The notes under the pieces are model-generated. The model worked only from the letters and a program-made list of their open reading frames with translations, was not told the origin of the DNA and made no database searches. Of a stretch of DNA of 64,000 nt, positions 23,864-35,982 are shown piece after piece (the first letter of the stretch is position 1; each line of letters opens with the position of its first letter). The translations under genes were made by a program, and so were the position numbers. Source of the stretch: Nocardioides pinisoli (GTDB lineage Bacteria > Actinomycetota > Actinomycetes > Propionibacteriales > Nocardioidaceae). The DNA lies in the NCBI RefSeq assembly GCF_024199985.1, contig NZ_JANARS010000007.1, positions 1 through 64,000 on the forward strand, in the 5' to 3' direction.

Positions 23864-25144
23864 ACGAGTCCCACGTTCCGTTCCCTGTCCAACCCGAACT
23901 ACCGCCGCTACGCAGCCGGCGGGGTCGTGTCCAACACCGGCACCTGGATGCAGCGCGTCGCCCAGGACTGGCTGGTGCTCGAGCTCGCCGTCGGGTCGGG
24001 CGCCACCGCGCTCGGCATCACGACCGGGCTCCAGTTCCTGCCGTTCCTGCTGCTGACGCCGTTCGCCGGCCTGGTCGCCGACCGGATGCCCAAGCAGCGC
24101 CTGCTGCAGCTGACCAACCTCGGCATGGCGCTGCCCGCCGCCGTCCTCGGCATCCTCGCCGTGACCGGTGTCGCCGAGGTCTGGCACGTCTACGTCCTGG
24201 CCCTCCTCCTCGGCTCGGCCTCGGCCTTCGACGCACCGGCGCGCCAGTCCTTCGTCTCCGAGCTGGTCGAGCCCGGCGACCTGACCAACGCCGTCGGCCT
24301 CAACTCCGCCAGCTTCAACGCCGCCCGCCTCGTCGGCCCCGGCCTGGCCGGCGTCCTCATCGCCGCCTTCGGCGGGGGAGCGGTCGCCACCGGGTGGGTC
24401 ATCCTGCTCAACGCAGTCACGTACGCCGCCCCGATCTGGTCGCTGCGCCACCTCGACGCCAGCCGGATCGACGCCGCGGCGCCCGCCGACAGCGGTCCGG
24501 GGGCGATCCGCGAGGGCGTGGCCTACGTCCGGGCGCGGCCCGACCTGATGCTCGTCCTCGGACTGGTGTTCTTCGCCGGCACCTTCGGCCTCAACTTCCA
24601 GATCACCTCCGCGCTCATGGCCACCGAGGTGTTCGGCAAGGGGCCCGAGGAGTTCGGCCTCCTCGGCACCTTCCTGGCCGTCGGGTCGCTGACGGGCGCG
24701 CTGCTCGCCGCCCGGCGCAGCCAGGTGCGGCACCGCCTCGTGGTGGGCGCGGCCCTGGTCTTCGGGGCCACGGTGGTGCTGGCGGGGCTGATGCCCACCT
24801 ACCTCACCTTCGCGCTGCTCGCACCGGTCACCGGCCTCGCTGCACTGACGTTCATCACCAGCGCCAACACCTACATGCAGCTCCACACCGACGCGGGCGT
24901 CCGCGGGCGGGTGATGGCCCTCTACCTGATGATCTTCATGGGCGGCACGCCGGTCGGCGCCCCCATCATCGGCTGGATCGGGCAGGAGTACGGCGCTCGC
25001 TGGACGCTGCTCGGCGGCGGGCTGCTCACGATCGCCGGCGTGGCGTTCTCGGCGGCCCTCTACCTCCGCCTCGACCGCGTGCGGCGCGAGCGGCAGCGCC
25101 AGGTGGTCGATCCGGGCGTCCGGGCCGCGCCAGCGGCATTTTGA
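23864..25144 (+). CDS. MFS efflux transporter (EntS/multidrug type), apparent ACG start
   Basis: A transporter of about 426 residues with around 12 helices. [20 protein letters not shown] and [15 protein letters not shown] are typical of the MFS_3/EntS-like group. Homologues carry a conserved N-terminal stretch like [19 protein letters not shown]. Reading that stretch here requires starting at or before 23864, where the codon is ACG (Thr), five bases behind a good GAGGAG site at 23853-23858. No ATG, GTG or TTG exists between the stop at 23852 and the conserved part. The first canonical start, GTG 23927, would cut into TM1. MarR lies directly upstream. Confidence 0.8.
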   Translation, partial: TSPTFRSLSNPNYRRYAAGGVVSNTGTWMQRVAQDWLVLELAVGSGATALGITTGLQFLPFLLLTPFAGLVADRMPKQRLLQLTNLGMALPAAVLGILAVTGVAEVWHVYVLALLLGSASAFDAPARQSFVSELVEPGDLTNAVGLNSASFNAARLVGPGLAGVLIAAFGGGAVATGWVILLNAVTYAAPIWSLRHLDASRIDAAAPADSGPGAIREGVAYVRARPDLMLVLGLVFFAGTFGLNFQITSALMATEVFGKGPEEFGLLGTFLAVGSLTGALLAARRSQVRHRLVVGAALVFGATVVLAGLMPTYLTFALLAPVTGLAALTFITSANTYMQLHTDAGVRGRVMALYLMIFMGGTPVGAPIIGWIGQEYGARWTLLGGGLLTIAGVAFSAALYLRLDRVRRERQRQVVDPGVRAAPAAF

Positions 25145-25169
25145 CCCTGCCGTGGCGCCCGAGTAGCCT
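25141..25169 (+). promoter_or_regulatory. Promoter of the str (rpsL) operon
   Basis: TTGACC at 25141-25146 and TAGCCT at 25164-25169 with a 17-base spacer. The -35 overlaps the stop codon of the upstream MFS gene. It predicts a leader of about 180 bases before rpsL. The leader holds two small stems, GTCTGG/CCAGAC (25180-25196) and GCGCGGC/GCCGCGC (25232-25252); neither matches a riboswitch I know. Confidence 0.7.
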
Positions 25170-25357
25170 CAATCCTCGTGTCTGGCACGTCCAGACCCAT
25201 GCCCATGCTCGGCGGACCCCATGGTCGAGAGGCGCGGCGTTCGTAGCCGCGCGCCGGCTGGCCACGGTAATCGCAACAGGCACATGCAACAGCGCACGAC
25301 ACCCGAGCCCGGCACCGCGCCGAGCCGTGAGACATGACAGAGAGAGGGAACCACCCG

Positions 25358-25729
25358 GTGCCCACCATCAACCAGCTGGTCCGCAAGGGCCGCCAGGACA
25401 AGGTGTCCAAGAACAAGACGCCTGCCCTGAAGGGATCCCCGCAGCGCCGTGGCGTCTGCACCCGCGTCTACACCACCACCCCGAAGAAGCCGAACTCCGC
25501 CCTCCGCAAGGTCGCCCGCGTGCGCCTGAGCAGTGGCGTCGAGGTCACCGCCTACATCCCGGGTGTCGGTCACAACCTGCAGGAGCACTCGATCGTGCTC
25601 GTCCGCGGCGGCCGTGTGAAGGACCTTCCCGGCGTCCGCTACAAGATCATCCGCGGCTCGCTCGACACCCAGGGTGTCAAGAACCGCAAGCAGGCCCGCA
25701 GCCGCTACGGCGCGAAGAAGGAGAAGTAA
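25358..25729 (+). CDS. rpsL: 30S ribosomal protein S12
   Basis: 123 residues, normal length. S12 lies at the decoding centre. The streptomycin-site residues are the sensitive wild-type forms: K43 in TTPKKPNS and K88 in [12 protein letters not shown] 25358 is preceded by AGAGAGGG at a good distance; an ATG at 25334 would add eight non-conserved residues. First gene of the str operon; its TAA overlaps rpsG by one base. Confidence 0.97.
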   Translation: MPTINQLVRKGRQDKVSKNKTPALKGSPQRRGVCTRVYTTTPKKPNSALRKVARVRLSSGVEVTAYIPGVGHNLQEHSIVLVRGGRVKDLPGVRYKIIRGSLDTQGVKNRKQARSRYGAKKEK

Positions 25730-26199
25730 TGCCTCGCAAGGGTCCCGCTCCCAAGCGCCCCCTCGTCGTCGACCCGGTCTACGGCTCGCAGCTGGTCACC
25801 CAGCTCGTGAGCAAGGTCCTGCAGGACGGCAAGAAGGCTGTGGCGCAGCGCATCGTCTACACCGCCCTCGAGGGCTGCCGCGAGAAGACCGGCACCGACC
25901 CGGTCGTCACGCTCAAGCGCGCGATGGACAACGTCAAGCCGGCCATCGAGGTCAAGTCCCGCCGCGTCGGCGGCGCGACCTACCAGGTCCCCGTCGAGGT
26001 CAAGGCCAACCGCTCCACCACGCTGGCGCTGCGCTGGCTCGTGGGCTACGCCGCCGACCGCCGTGAGAAGACCATGGCCGAGCGGCTGATGAACGAGATC
26101 CTCGACGCGAGCAACGGCCTCGGTGCCGCTGTGAAGAAGCGCGAGGACACCCACAAGATGGCCGAGTCCAACAAGGCCTTCGCCCACTACCGCTGGTGA
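25729..26199 (+). CDS. rpsG: 30S ribosomal protein S7
   Basis: 156 residues, the usual length. S7 nucleates assembly of the 30S head and contacts E-site t[23 protein letters not shown] is the actinobacterial start, and [12 protein letters not shown] and the [11 protein letters not shown] end are conserved. It overlaps the rpsL stop as TAATG, and fusA follows after 89 bases that contain a strong hairpin. Confidence 0.97.
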   Translation: MPRKGPAPKRPLVVDPVYGSQLVTQLVSKVLQDGKKAVAQRIVYTALEGCREKTGTDPVVTLKRAMDNVKPAIEVKSRRVGGATYQVPVEVKANRSTTLALRWLVGYAADRREKTMAERLMNEILDASNGLGAAVKKREDTHKMAESNKAFAHYRW

Positions 26200-26203
26200 C
26201 GGC

Positions 26204-26244
26204 GAGGGGCCCTGCGACGCGCACCGCGCGTCGTACGGCCCCTC
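26204..26244 (+). promoter_or_regulatory. Hairpin between rpsG and fusA
   Basis: Two stacked 8-base stems (26204-26211 with 26237-26244; 26215-26222 with 26226-26233) separated by a 3x3 internal loop, with an ACC apical loop. It lies inside the operon, so a processing site or partial attenuator is more likely than a full terminator. Confidence 0.5.
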
Positions 26245-26288
26245 ACCCCACGAGCTCCCACCAACTTCCGAGGGACTGAGACACAACA

Positions 26289-28406
<2,118 letters not shown>

Positions 28407-28495
28407 TCGCGCCCCGGATCCTCGGCACCAGCACCACCCACACCCACGAGTCACCCACTCTCACACGCAGAGAACAACAATCAGGAGGAGCCCCA

Positions 28496-29689
<1,194 letters not shown>

Positions 29690-29723
29690 TCGCCGCCGGT
29701 CACTGACCGGCACCCGCACCACC

Positions 29724-29759
29724 CGAGGCCCCGTCTCCCGCAAGGGAGGCGGGGCCTCG
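29724..29759 (+). terminator. Terminator after tuf
   Basis: A 16-base stem (29724-29739 with 29744-29759, one G-T pair) closed by a GCAA tetraloop, 35 bases after the tuf stop. No T-run follows. Confidence 0.85.
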
Positions 29760-29797
29760 TGCGTCCGCCGTGGGACCGGCCCGGCAGGATGTCCGCC

Positions 29798-30388
29798 ATG
29801 GGGTTCACGAGGGCCGAGCTGGAGTCGTTCCGCGACGTCGAGGTCCCTGACCTCCTCCCGCCCGCCGACCAGCCGTTGCGCCTGCTCTTCGTCGGCATCA
29901 ACCCGGGGTTGTGGACCGCGGCCACCCAGAGCCACTTCGCCCGCCCCGGCAACCGCTTCTACCCCGCCCTGCTCCGGGCCGGGATCGTCCCGAGACCGAT
30001 CGACCCGTCGACGGGCATGACCGACGAGGACCGCGACGAGCTGCGCCGGAGGGGGATCGGCATCACCAACGTGGTGCCCCGCGCCACCGCGCGTGCCGAC
30101 GAGCTCACGACCGAGGAGCTGCGCGCGGGCGGCGAGCGGCTCCGGGCGCTCGTGGCCGAGCGTCACCCGGCCGTCGTGGCGGTCGCGGGCATCACCGCCT
30201 ACCGCACGGCCTTCGGCCAGCGCGGCGCGAAGGTCGGCGAGCAGCCCGGCCGCTGGGGCGGCTCGCGGGTGTTCGTGGTGCCCAACCCCTCGGGCCTCAA
30301 CGCGCACGACACCGTGGACACGCTCGCCGAGGCCTACGCCGCGGCGGCCCGGGCCGCCGGGGTGCTGGAGAGCCCGCCGGAGTCCTGA
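29798..30388 (+). CDS. Mismatch-specific uracil/thymine DNA glycosylase (Mug type)
   Basis: A 196-residue member of the Mug/TDG branch of uracil-DNA glycosylases, which remove U or T opposite G and ethenocytosine. The catalytic motif is GINPGLWTA near 34-42 (Mug uses GINPG) and the second motif is NPSGLNAH near 167. SHFARPGNRFYPAL is also a family hallmark. ATG 29798 is my choice. ATG 29789 is in frame three codons upstream and possible. It stands alone between the tuf terminator and an opposing gene. Confidence 0.87.
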   Translation: MGFTRAELESFRDVEVPDLLPPADQPLRLLFVGINPGLWTAATQSHFARPGNRFYPALLRAGIVPRPIDPSTGMTDEDRDELRRRGIGITNVVPRATARADELTTEELRAGGERLRALVAERHPAVVAVAGITAYRTAFGQRGAKVGEQPGRWGGSRVFVVPNPSGLNAHDTVDTLAEAYAAAARAAGVLESPPES

Positions 30389-30407
30389 GACCGCGGCAGC
30401 AGCGGCC

Positions 30408-30833
30408 TCAGACGGCGTACGGCGGCGGGAGCAGGCCGTGCTGCACGAGCAGCCACTCGACACGCTCCCGCTCACGGTCGAGCTCGTCCCCGGGCGGCAG
30501 CACCGCCAGCAGGTGCGGGCAGCCCGCCATGTCGGCGGCCTCGCCGAGCACCCGGTCGTAGGCCAGGCGGCAGCCCTCGTACTTCGCAAAGCGCATCCCG
30601 CCGCGGTGGAAGGCGGAGTGGAGGCGTCGCAGGTCGGCGCCCACCTGCTCGACCGGGCGGCCGAGCGGGACCACCTCGGCCCCGCGGCGACGGCGCCGGG
30701 CCCGCTGGGCGAGCCGCCCGACGGCACGGGCGCTGCGCCACGCGCCGAGGTCTCCGCGGAGAGCGGCGCAGACGACCCGCAGGAGCACGAGCGCCAGCAG
30801 CAGCACGCCGACGGTCACGAGCCCGCTCCTCAT
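30408..30833 (-). CDS. Single-TM protein of unknown function (paralogue of 45892-46299)
   Basis: A 141-residue protein with one N-terminal membrane helix (VTVGVLLLALVLLRVVCAAL), a basic segment (RLAQRARRRRRG) and a soluble C-terminal helical domain of about 85 residues. That domain matches the protein at 45892-46299 in pattern: a start like VEQVGADLRRL, then AYDRVLGEAADMAGCPHLL, then RERERVEWLLVQHGLLP. No family is recognised. ATG 30833 gives the start used; GTG 30818 with AGGAG seven bases ahead is equally credible. Converges on the Mug gene. Confidence 0.65.
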   Translation of the reverse strand: MRSGLVTVGVLLLALVLLRVVCAALRGDLGAWRSARAVGRLAQRARRRRRGAEVVPLGRPVEQVGADLRRLHSAFHRGGMRFAKYEGCRLAYDRVLGEAADMAGCPHLLAVLPPGDELDRERERVEWLLVQHGLLPPPYAV

Positions 30834-30865
30834 CCCTCCACGGTACGCCGGGCGCGCGCCCGGCG

Positions 30866-31309
30866 TCAGCCCATGTCGACGCCCTCGAAGTCCTCCGGGA
30901 CGAAGTCGCGCTTCTCGACCAGGACCATCCAGTTGCCGGAGTTGTCGCGCATCAGGGCCTCGACGCCGTACGGCCGTTCCTCCGGCTCCTGGAGGAACTC
31001 GACGCCCTTGGCCCTCAGCTCCTCGTAGGTCGCCCGGCAGTCGTCGACGTCCATCCCGACGCCGGGCAGTCCGCCCTCGTCCTGCGCGCGCCTCATCGCC
31101 TCGATGAGGTAGTCGGGGAGGGGGCCGCTGGGGGTGGTGAGGTGCAGGTGCACCTCGGGCTGCTCGGGGTGGAAGACCGTGCACCAGCGGAAGTCCGGCC
31201 CGAGCTGGAGGTCGTCGCCGACCTCGAAGCCGAGGACGTCGGTGTAGAAGGCGAGGGAGTCGTCGATGTCCTTCACCCAGACGGACAGGAGCGAGATGTT
31301 GGTGATCAT
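30866..31309 (-). CDS. VOC-family (glyoxalase/bleomycin-resistance fold) protein
   Basis: A 147-residue single-module vicinal-oxygen-chelate protein. ISLLSVWVKDIDDSLAFYTD opens the first beta-alpha-beta module. The second has GVGMDVDDCRATYEELRAKG and ends with LMRDNSGNWMVLVE, which carries the PDG-N-like motif. Potential metal ligands include H55/H57 in EVHLHL and an acidic residue near the C-terminus. Substrate unknown. It lies between the AraC regulator and the single-TM gene, all leftward. Confidence 0.85.
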   Translation of the reverse strand: MITNISLLSVWVKDIDDSLAFYTDVLGFEVGDDLQLGPDFRWCTVFHPEQPEVHLHLTTPSGPLPDYLIEAMRRAQDEGGLPGVGMDVDDCRATYEELRAKGVEFLQEPEERPYGVEALMRDNSGNWMVLVEKRDFVPEDFEGVDMG

Positions 31310-31318
31310 GCGGTGAGC

Positions 31319-31795
31319 CTAGGAAGGTCCGCCGCCGTCGGGCTTCTCCTGCGTTGCGGTCCCGCCCGGGCCGCGCGTCTCGACGAGACCGGCCATGAAG
31401 ACGTAGCACCCCGGGATGCGCGGGTTGCCGTCCGCCGCGTAGCGCCGCTGGAAGTCGCTCGGGCTCTCGCCGACGATCTCGCGGAAGCGCGAGCTGAACG
31501 ACCCGAGGCTGCTGTAGCCCACGGCGTGGCAGACCTCGGTGACCGTCAGGTTGGCCGCCCGCAGCAGGTCCTGCGCCCGCTCGACGCGGCGCTCGGCGAG
31601 GTAGGCCGCGGGCGTCACGCCGTACGTCGTCGCGAACGAGCGGATGAAGTGGTAGCGGCTCATGCCGGCGAGGCCCGCGAGGTGGTCGAGGTCGAACGGC
31701 GCGGCGAAGTGCCGGTCGAGGTGGTCGCGCGTGCGGCGCAGGTGCACCAGCACGTCACCGGGGACACGGCGCTGCCCGGTGGGCTCCGGGCTCAT
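31319..31795 (-). CDS. AraC-family transcriptional regulator (short form)
   Basis: A 158-residue protein made mainly of an AraC double helix-turn-helix at about 15-115: LAGLAGMSRYHFIRSFATTY, then AVGYSSLGSFSSRFREIVGE. There is no N-terminal sensor domain; the 40-residue tail has no known fold. ATG 31795 overlaps the stop of the upstream aminotransferase gene as ATGA, so it is the last gene of the polyamine cluster. It may regulate that cluster or the adjacent VOC gene. Confidence 0.85.
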   Translation of the reverse strand: MSPEPTGQRRVPGDVLVHLRRTRDHLDRHFAAPFDLDHLAGLAGMSRYHFIRSFATTYGVTPAAYLAERRVERAQDLLRAANLTVTEVCHAVGYSSLGSFSSRFREIVGESPSDFQRRYAADGNPRIPGCYVFMAGLVETRGPGGTATQEKPDGGGPS

Positions 31796-33153
31796 CCGAG
31801 CAGCGCCTCCACCGCACCCCGGAACGCCGAGGTGTGGGCGTCCACGTCGGACCGGTCGTGGAACGGCGAGAACAACGACATGTTGTGGAACGGGGCGAGC
31901 AGCACTCCCCGGTTGACCGTCCACAGGTGGAAGAACGCGTCGAGCTCCTCGTCGACCGCGGCCGCGGCCTCGGCGCCGGTGCGCGGCGGCGGGCAGAACC
32001 AGTACTCCGCGCGGCAGCCCAGGCGCTGGACGTGCCACGGCAGCCCGTGCTCGTCGATGACGCCCCGGATCCCGTCGGTGAACGACGCGGCGAGCGGGAT
32101 CGAGACGTCGAAGTCCTCCTGCCGCAGGGCGGTGGAGAGCGTGGCCCGGACGGCGGCCATGGCGAGCGCCGAGCCCGACAGGGTGCCGCCCACGCCGGCG
32201 ACGTCGATGTCGTGGCCGAGCATCGGGCCCTCGAGACGCGAGGCGACCTCCTCGGTCATGCCGTAGGCCGCGACGGGGATGCCGCCGCCGATGGGCTTGC
32301 CGATGACGACGAGGTCGGGCTCGAGGTCCCACGCCGCGGTGGCTCCGCCGGGCCCGGCGCAGATGGTGTGCGTCTCGTCGTTGACGAGCAGCACGCCGTG
32401 GCGCCGGGTGACCTCGCGGACCTCGGCGAGGTAGCCGTCGTCGGGCAGCACGATGCCGATGTTGGTGAGGGCCGGCTCCATCAGCAGGCAGGCCACGTCG
32501 CCCTCCGCGAGGCGGGCATCGAGCGCGTCGAGGTCGTTGAAGGGCACCACGGCGGTCGTCTCGGCCACGTCGACCTGCGGGCCGAGCGCACCCGGACGGG
32601 GCACCACCCGGTCCCCGGCGCGACCGTGCTCGAGGACGCCCAGCGTCTCGTCGACGGTGCCGTGGTAGCACCAGTCCATGACGGCGATCCTGGGCCGTCC
32701 CGTGAGGTGGCGGGCGAAGCGGAGCACGAACCGGTTGGCGTCGGTCGCGGTCATCGCCATCTGCCAGCGCGGGAGGCCGAACCGACGGCTCAGCTCGCCG
32801 GCCACCCAGGCGGCGTCGGTGGAGGGAAGCATCGTCGTGATCCCGCGCTCGGTGCGCTCACGCACCGCGGTGGCGACGGCCGGCAGGCAGTGCCCGGTCA
32901 TGGAGCCGGTGTCCCCGAGGCAGAGGTCGACGTAGTCGAGCCCGTCGACGTCGGTGAAGCGGCCGCCCTCCGCCGCCTCGACGAAGAGCGGGAAGGAGCC
33001 CGGCCACCGGGTCATCCACGGCATCGGGACGCCGGCCAGCAGGTGTTCGCCGGCCTCCTCCGCCAGCCGGGCCGACGTCGGGTGCAGGTCGACGAAGCGC
33101 TGCTCCTCCTCGGCGTGCAGCGCCGCCAGCCGCCCGCGGTCGATGGTCGTCAT
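31792..33153 (-). CDS. Class III aminotransferase, glutamate-1-semialdehyde aminomutase-like
   Basis: A 453-residue PLP enzyme. The internal aldimine lysine is in VVIGKPIGGGIPVAAYG, and the PLP-nitrogen Asp in LLVNDETHTICAGPGG. These resemble glutamate-1-semialdehyde 2,1-aminomutase and its relatives. Haem synthesis is unlikely here; the gene is embedded in a polyamine/GABA operon, so an amine or omega-amino acid substrate is more probable (inference). ATG 33153 lies ten bases from the gabD stop; AraC overlaps its end. Confidence 0.82.
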   Translation of the reverse strand: MTTIDRGRLAALHAEEEQRFVDLHPTSARLAEEAGEHLLAGVPMPWMTRWPGSFPLFVEAAEGGRFTDVDGLDYVDLCLGDTGSMTGHCLPAVATAVRERTERGITTMLPSTDAAWVAGELSRRFGLPRWQMAMTATDANRFVLRFARHLTGRPRIAVMDWCYHGTVDETLGVLEHGRAGDRVVPRPGALGPQVDVAETTAVVPFNDLDALDARLAEGDVACLLMEPALTNIGIVLPDDGYLAEVREVTRRHGVLLVNDETHTICAGPGGATAAWDLEPDLVVIGKPIGGGIPVAAYGMTEEVASRLEGPMLGHDIDVAGVGGTLSGSALAMAAVRATLSTALRQEDFDVSIPLAASFTDGIRGVIDEHGLPWHVQRLGCRAEYWFCPPPRTGAEAAAAVDEELDAFFHLWTVNRGVLLAPFHNMSLFSPFHDRSDVDAHTSAFRGAVEALLG

Positions 33154-33163
33154 GGGCGGGGCC

Positions 33164-34618
33164 TCACAGCGCGCTTCCGACGTACTTGGTCTCGAGGTAC
33201 TCCTCGATGCCCTCGAAGCCGCCCTCACGGCCGAAGCCCGAGTGCTTGACGCCACCGAAGGGGGCGGCCGGGTTGGACACGATGCCGGTGTTGACGCCCA
33301 CCATGCCGAACTCCAGCGCCTCGCTGACCCGCAGCACCCGCGCGTGGTCGCGGGTGAAGACGTAGGCCACGAGGCCGTACTCCGTGTCGTTGGCCCGCCG
33401 CAGCGCCTCGTCCTCGTCGCTGAAGGTCGAGACCGGGGCCACGGGGCCGAAGATCTCCTCGCGGAACACCCGGGCGCTGGCAGGTACGTCGACCAGCACC
33501 GTCGGCGGGTAGAAGTGGCCCGCCCCGGCGGGGACCTCGCCCCCGACCAGCGCGCGGGCCCCGGCGGACACCGCGTCGTCGACCAGCTCGTGGACGCCCG
33601 CACGCGCCTTGTCGGTGATCAGCGGACCGACGTCGACGCCCTCCTCGGTGCCGTCGCCGACCTTCAGTGCGCCCATCCGCTCGGCGACGCGCTGGGAGAA
33701 CTCCTCGGCCACGGACTCGTGCACCAGGAACCGGTTGGCCGACGTGCAGGCCTCGCCGATGTTGCGCATCTTGGCGAGCATCGCGCCGTCGACCGCGGCG
33801 TCGAGGTCGGCGTCGTCGAAGACGATGAACGGCGCGTTGCCGCCGAGCTCCATCGACACCCGCAGCAGCTGGTCGGAGGCCTGGGCCACGAGCTTCTTGC
33901 CGACCGCCGTCGACCCGGTGAAGGTGAGCTTGCGCAGGCGCGGGTCCTTGATGATGGGCTCGCACAGCCCGCCGGAGTCGGTCGTGGTGACGACGTTGAG
34001 GACGCCTGCCGGCAGGCCGACCTCCTCGAGGAGGGCAGCCAGGGCCAGCATCGTCAGCGGCGTCTCGGCGGCCGGCTTGACCACCATGGTGCACCCGGCG
34101 GCGATGGCCGGGCCGATCTTGCGCGTCCCCATGGCGAGCGGGAAGTTCCAGGGCGTGATCATGAGCGTCGGGCCGACGGGCCCCTTCATGGTGATCAGCC
34201 GGGTGTTGCCGCTGGGCGCGGGGGAGTAGCGCCCGTGGATGCGGACGGCCTCCTCGGAGAACCACCGGAAGAACTCCGCGCCGTAGGTCACCTCGCCCCT
34301 CGCCTCGGCGAGCGTCTTGCCCATCTCGAGGGTCATCAGCCGGGCGAAGTCGTCGGCACGCTCGGTCAGCAGCTCGAAGGCGCGGCGCAGGATCTCGCCG
34401 CGGGCCCGCGGCTCGGTGGCGCGCCACTCCTGCTGGGCCGCCGCCGCGGCGGCGAGCGCGCGCTCACCGTCGGCCGGCGTCGCGTCCGCGACGCGGGTGA
34501 GGACGCCGGCGTCAGCGGGGTTGTGCACCTCGAAGGTCCCACCCCCGGTGGCGTCGACCCACTCGCCGCCGATGAGGAGCCGGGTCGGGACGGTCTCGAT
34601 CACGGTGTTGTCAGCCAT
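33164..34618 (-). CDS. gabD: NAD(P)-dependent succinate-semialdehyde dehydrogenase
   Basis: A 484-residue aldehyde dehydrogenase. Nucleophile C291 in GEACTSANRF, general base E257 in MELGGNAPF, and the cofactor region TPWNFPLAMGTRKIGPAIAA. The family (GabD/SSADH) oxidises succinate semialdehyde to succinate. Its start overlaps the gabT stop: ATG 34618 shares a base with TGA, and GTG 34621 is in frame one codon earlier. Adjacent to gabT, so together they convert GABA to succinate. Confidence 0.9.
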   Translation of the reverse strand: MADNTVIETVPTRLLIGGEWVDATGGGTFEVHNPADAGVLTRVADATPADGERALAAAAAAQQEWRATEPRARGEILRRAFELLTERADDFARLMTLEMGKTLAEARGEVTYGAEFFRWFSEEAVRIHGRYSPAPSGNTRLITMKGPVGPTLMITPWNFPLAMGTRKIGPAIAAGCTMVVKPAAETPLTMLALAALLEEVGLPAGVLNVVTTTDSGGLCEPIIKDPRLRKLTFTGSTAVGKKLVAQASDQLLRVSMELGGNAPFIVFDDADLDAAVDGAMLAKMRNIGEACTSANRFLVHESVAEEFSQRVAERMGALKVGDGTEEGVDVGPLITDKARAGVHELVDDAVSAGARALVGGEVPAGAGHFYPPTVLVDVPASARVFREEIFGPVAPVSTFSDEDEALRRANDTEYGLVAYVFTRDHARVLRVSEALEFGMVGVNTGIVSNPAAPFGGVKHSGFGREGGFEGIEEYLETKYVGSAL

Positions 34619-35982
34619 CACCCCACCTTGCCACTGAGCTGTCCGGCGACCACCTCGTCGAAGGCCGCCTCGAAGACGTCGAGCCCCTCGGCCAGCAGGT
34701 CGTCGCCGATCGCGAGCGGGGGCAGGAACCGGAACACGTTGCCGAAGGTGCCGCAGGTCAGCGTGACCAGACCCTGGGCCGAGCAGGCCCGGTGGACGGC
34801 CGCGGCCAGCGCCGGGTCGGGCGTACGTCCCGGGCCGTCGCTGACCAGCTCGACCGCCAGCATCGCTCCCCGTCCGCGGATGTCGCCCACCCGGTCGGGG
34901 TGCCGCTCGGCGAGGCCGCGGAGGCGGGGGAGGAAGGTGGCCTCGATCGCGCGGGCGCGGGCCGGGAGGTCCTCGGCCTCCATGGTCTCGATCGCGGCGA
35001 GCGCGGCCGCGCAGGCGACGGGGTTGCCGCCGTAGGTGCCGCCCAGCCCGCCGACGTGGACGGAGTCCATCACCTCCGCGCGACCGGTCACGGCGGCGAG
35101 CGGCAGGCCGCCGGCCATGCCCTTCGCGGTGGTGACCAGGTCGGGCACGACGCCCTCGTGGTCGCAGGCGAACCAGTCGCCCGTGCGTGCGAAGCCGGTC
35201 TGGATCTCGTCGGCGATCAGCAGGATGCCCTGCTCACGGCACCACTCCGCGACCCGCGGCAGCCAGCCCGGCGGTGGGACGATGAAGCCGCCCTCGCCCT
35301 GGATCGGCTCGATGAGCACCGCGGCGCAGTTGGCCTCCCCGACCTGCGTGTGGACGGTGGCCACGAAGGCGTCGAACGCCTCCTCGGCACAGGCCTCCGC
35401 GCCCCCGGGCCAGCGGTAGGGGTAGGCCATCGGGGCGCGGTAGACCTCGCCGGCGAAGGGCCCGAAGCGGTGCTTGTAGGGCATGTTCTTGGCGGTCAGC
35501 GCCATCGTGAGGTTGGTCCGGCCGTGGTAGGCGTGGTCGAACACCACGACCGCGTCGCGACCGGTGTGGTGCCGGGCGACCTTGACCGCGTTCTCCACGG
35601 CCTCGGCGCCGGAGTTGAAGAGCGCCGAGCGCTTCTCGTGGTCGCCGGGCGTCAGCTCGGCGAGCTTCTCGCACACCGCGACGTACTCCTCGTAGGGCGT
35701 GACCATGAAGCAGGTGTGGGTGAAGTCGGCGACCTGGCGCTGCACGGCCTCCACGACCCGCGGCGCGGCGTTGCCGACCGTGGTGACCGCGATGCCGGAG
35801 CCGAAGTCGATGAGCTGGTTGCCGTCGACGTCGCGGAGGATGCCGCCGCCCGCCTGCTCGACGTAGACCGGGAGCGTCGTGCCGACGCCGGCCGAGACGG
35901 CCGCGAGCTTGCGGGCCTGCAGCTCCTGCGAGCGCGGGCCGGGGATCTCCGTGGCCAGGATCCTCTCCTGCGACAGGCTCAT
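34618..35982 (-). CDS. gabT: 4-aminobutyrate--2-oxoglutarate transaminase
   Basis: A 454-residue class III aminotransferase. The PLP lysine is K287 (LVTTAKGMAGGLPLAAV), the pyridine Asp D258 (LLIADEIQTGF), with VIEPIQGEGGFIVPP typical of GabT. It moves the amino group of GABA to 2-oxoglutarate, giving succinate semialdehyde for GabD. ATG 35982 with a purine-rich site (AGGAGAAG) overlaps the upstream stop as ATGA, and the gabD start overlaps its end. Confidence 0.92.
   Translation of the reverse strand: MSLSQERILATEIPGPRSQELQARKLAAVSAGVGTTLPVYVEQAGGGILRDVDGNQLIDFGSGIAVTTVGNAAPRVVEAVQRQVADFTHTCFMVTPYEEYVAVCEKLAELTPGDHEKRSALFNSGAEAVENAVKVARHHTGRDAVVVFDHAYHGRTNLTMALTAKNMPYKHRFGPFAGEVYRAPMAYPYRWPGGAEACAEEAFDAFVATVHTQVGEANCAAVLIEPIQGEGGFIVPPPGWLPRVAEWCREQGILLIADEIQTGFARTGDWFACDHEGVVPDLVTTAKGMAGGLPLAAVTGRAEVMDSVHVGGLGGTYGGNPVACAAALAAIETMEAEDLPARARAIEATFLPRLRGLAERHPDRVGDIRGRGAMLAVELVSDGPGRTPDPALAAAVHRACSAQGLVTLTCGTFGNVFRFLPPLAIGDDLLAEGLDVFEAAFDEVVAGQLSGKVG

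Noticed and set aside
25176..25357. Possible tRNA or small RNA in the rpsL leader
   Set aside because: Two small stems only; no cloverleaf, no TTCGA-type arm in the right place, and it is explained as a 5' leader.
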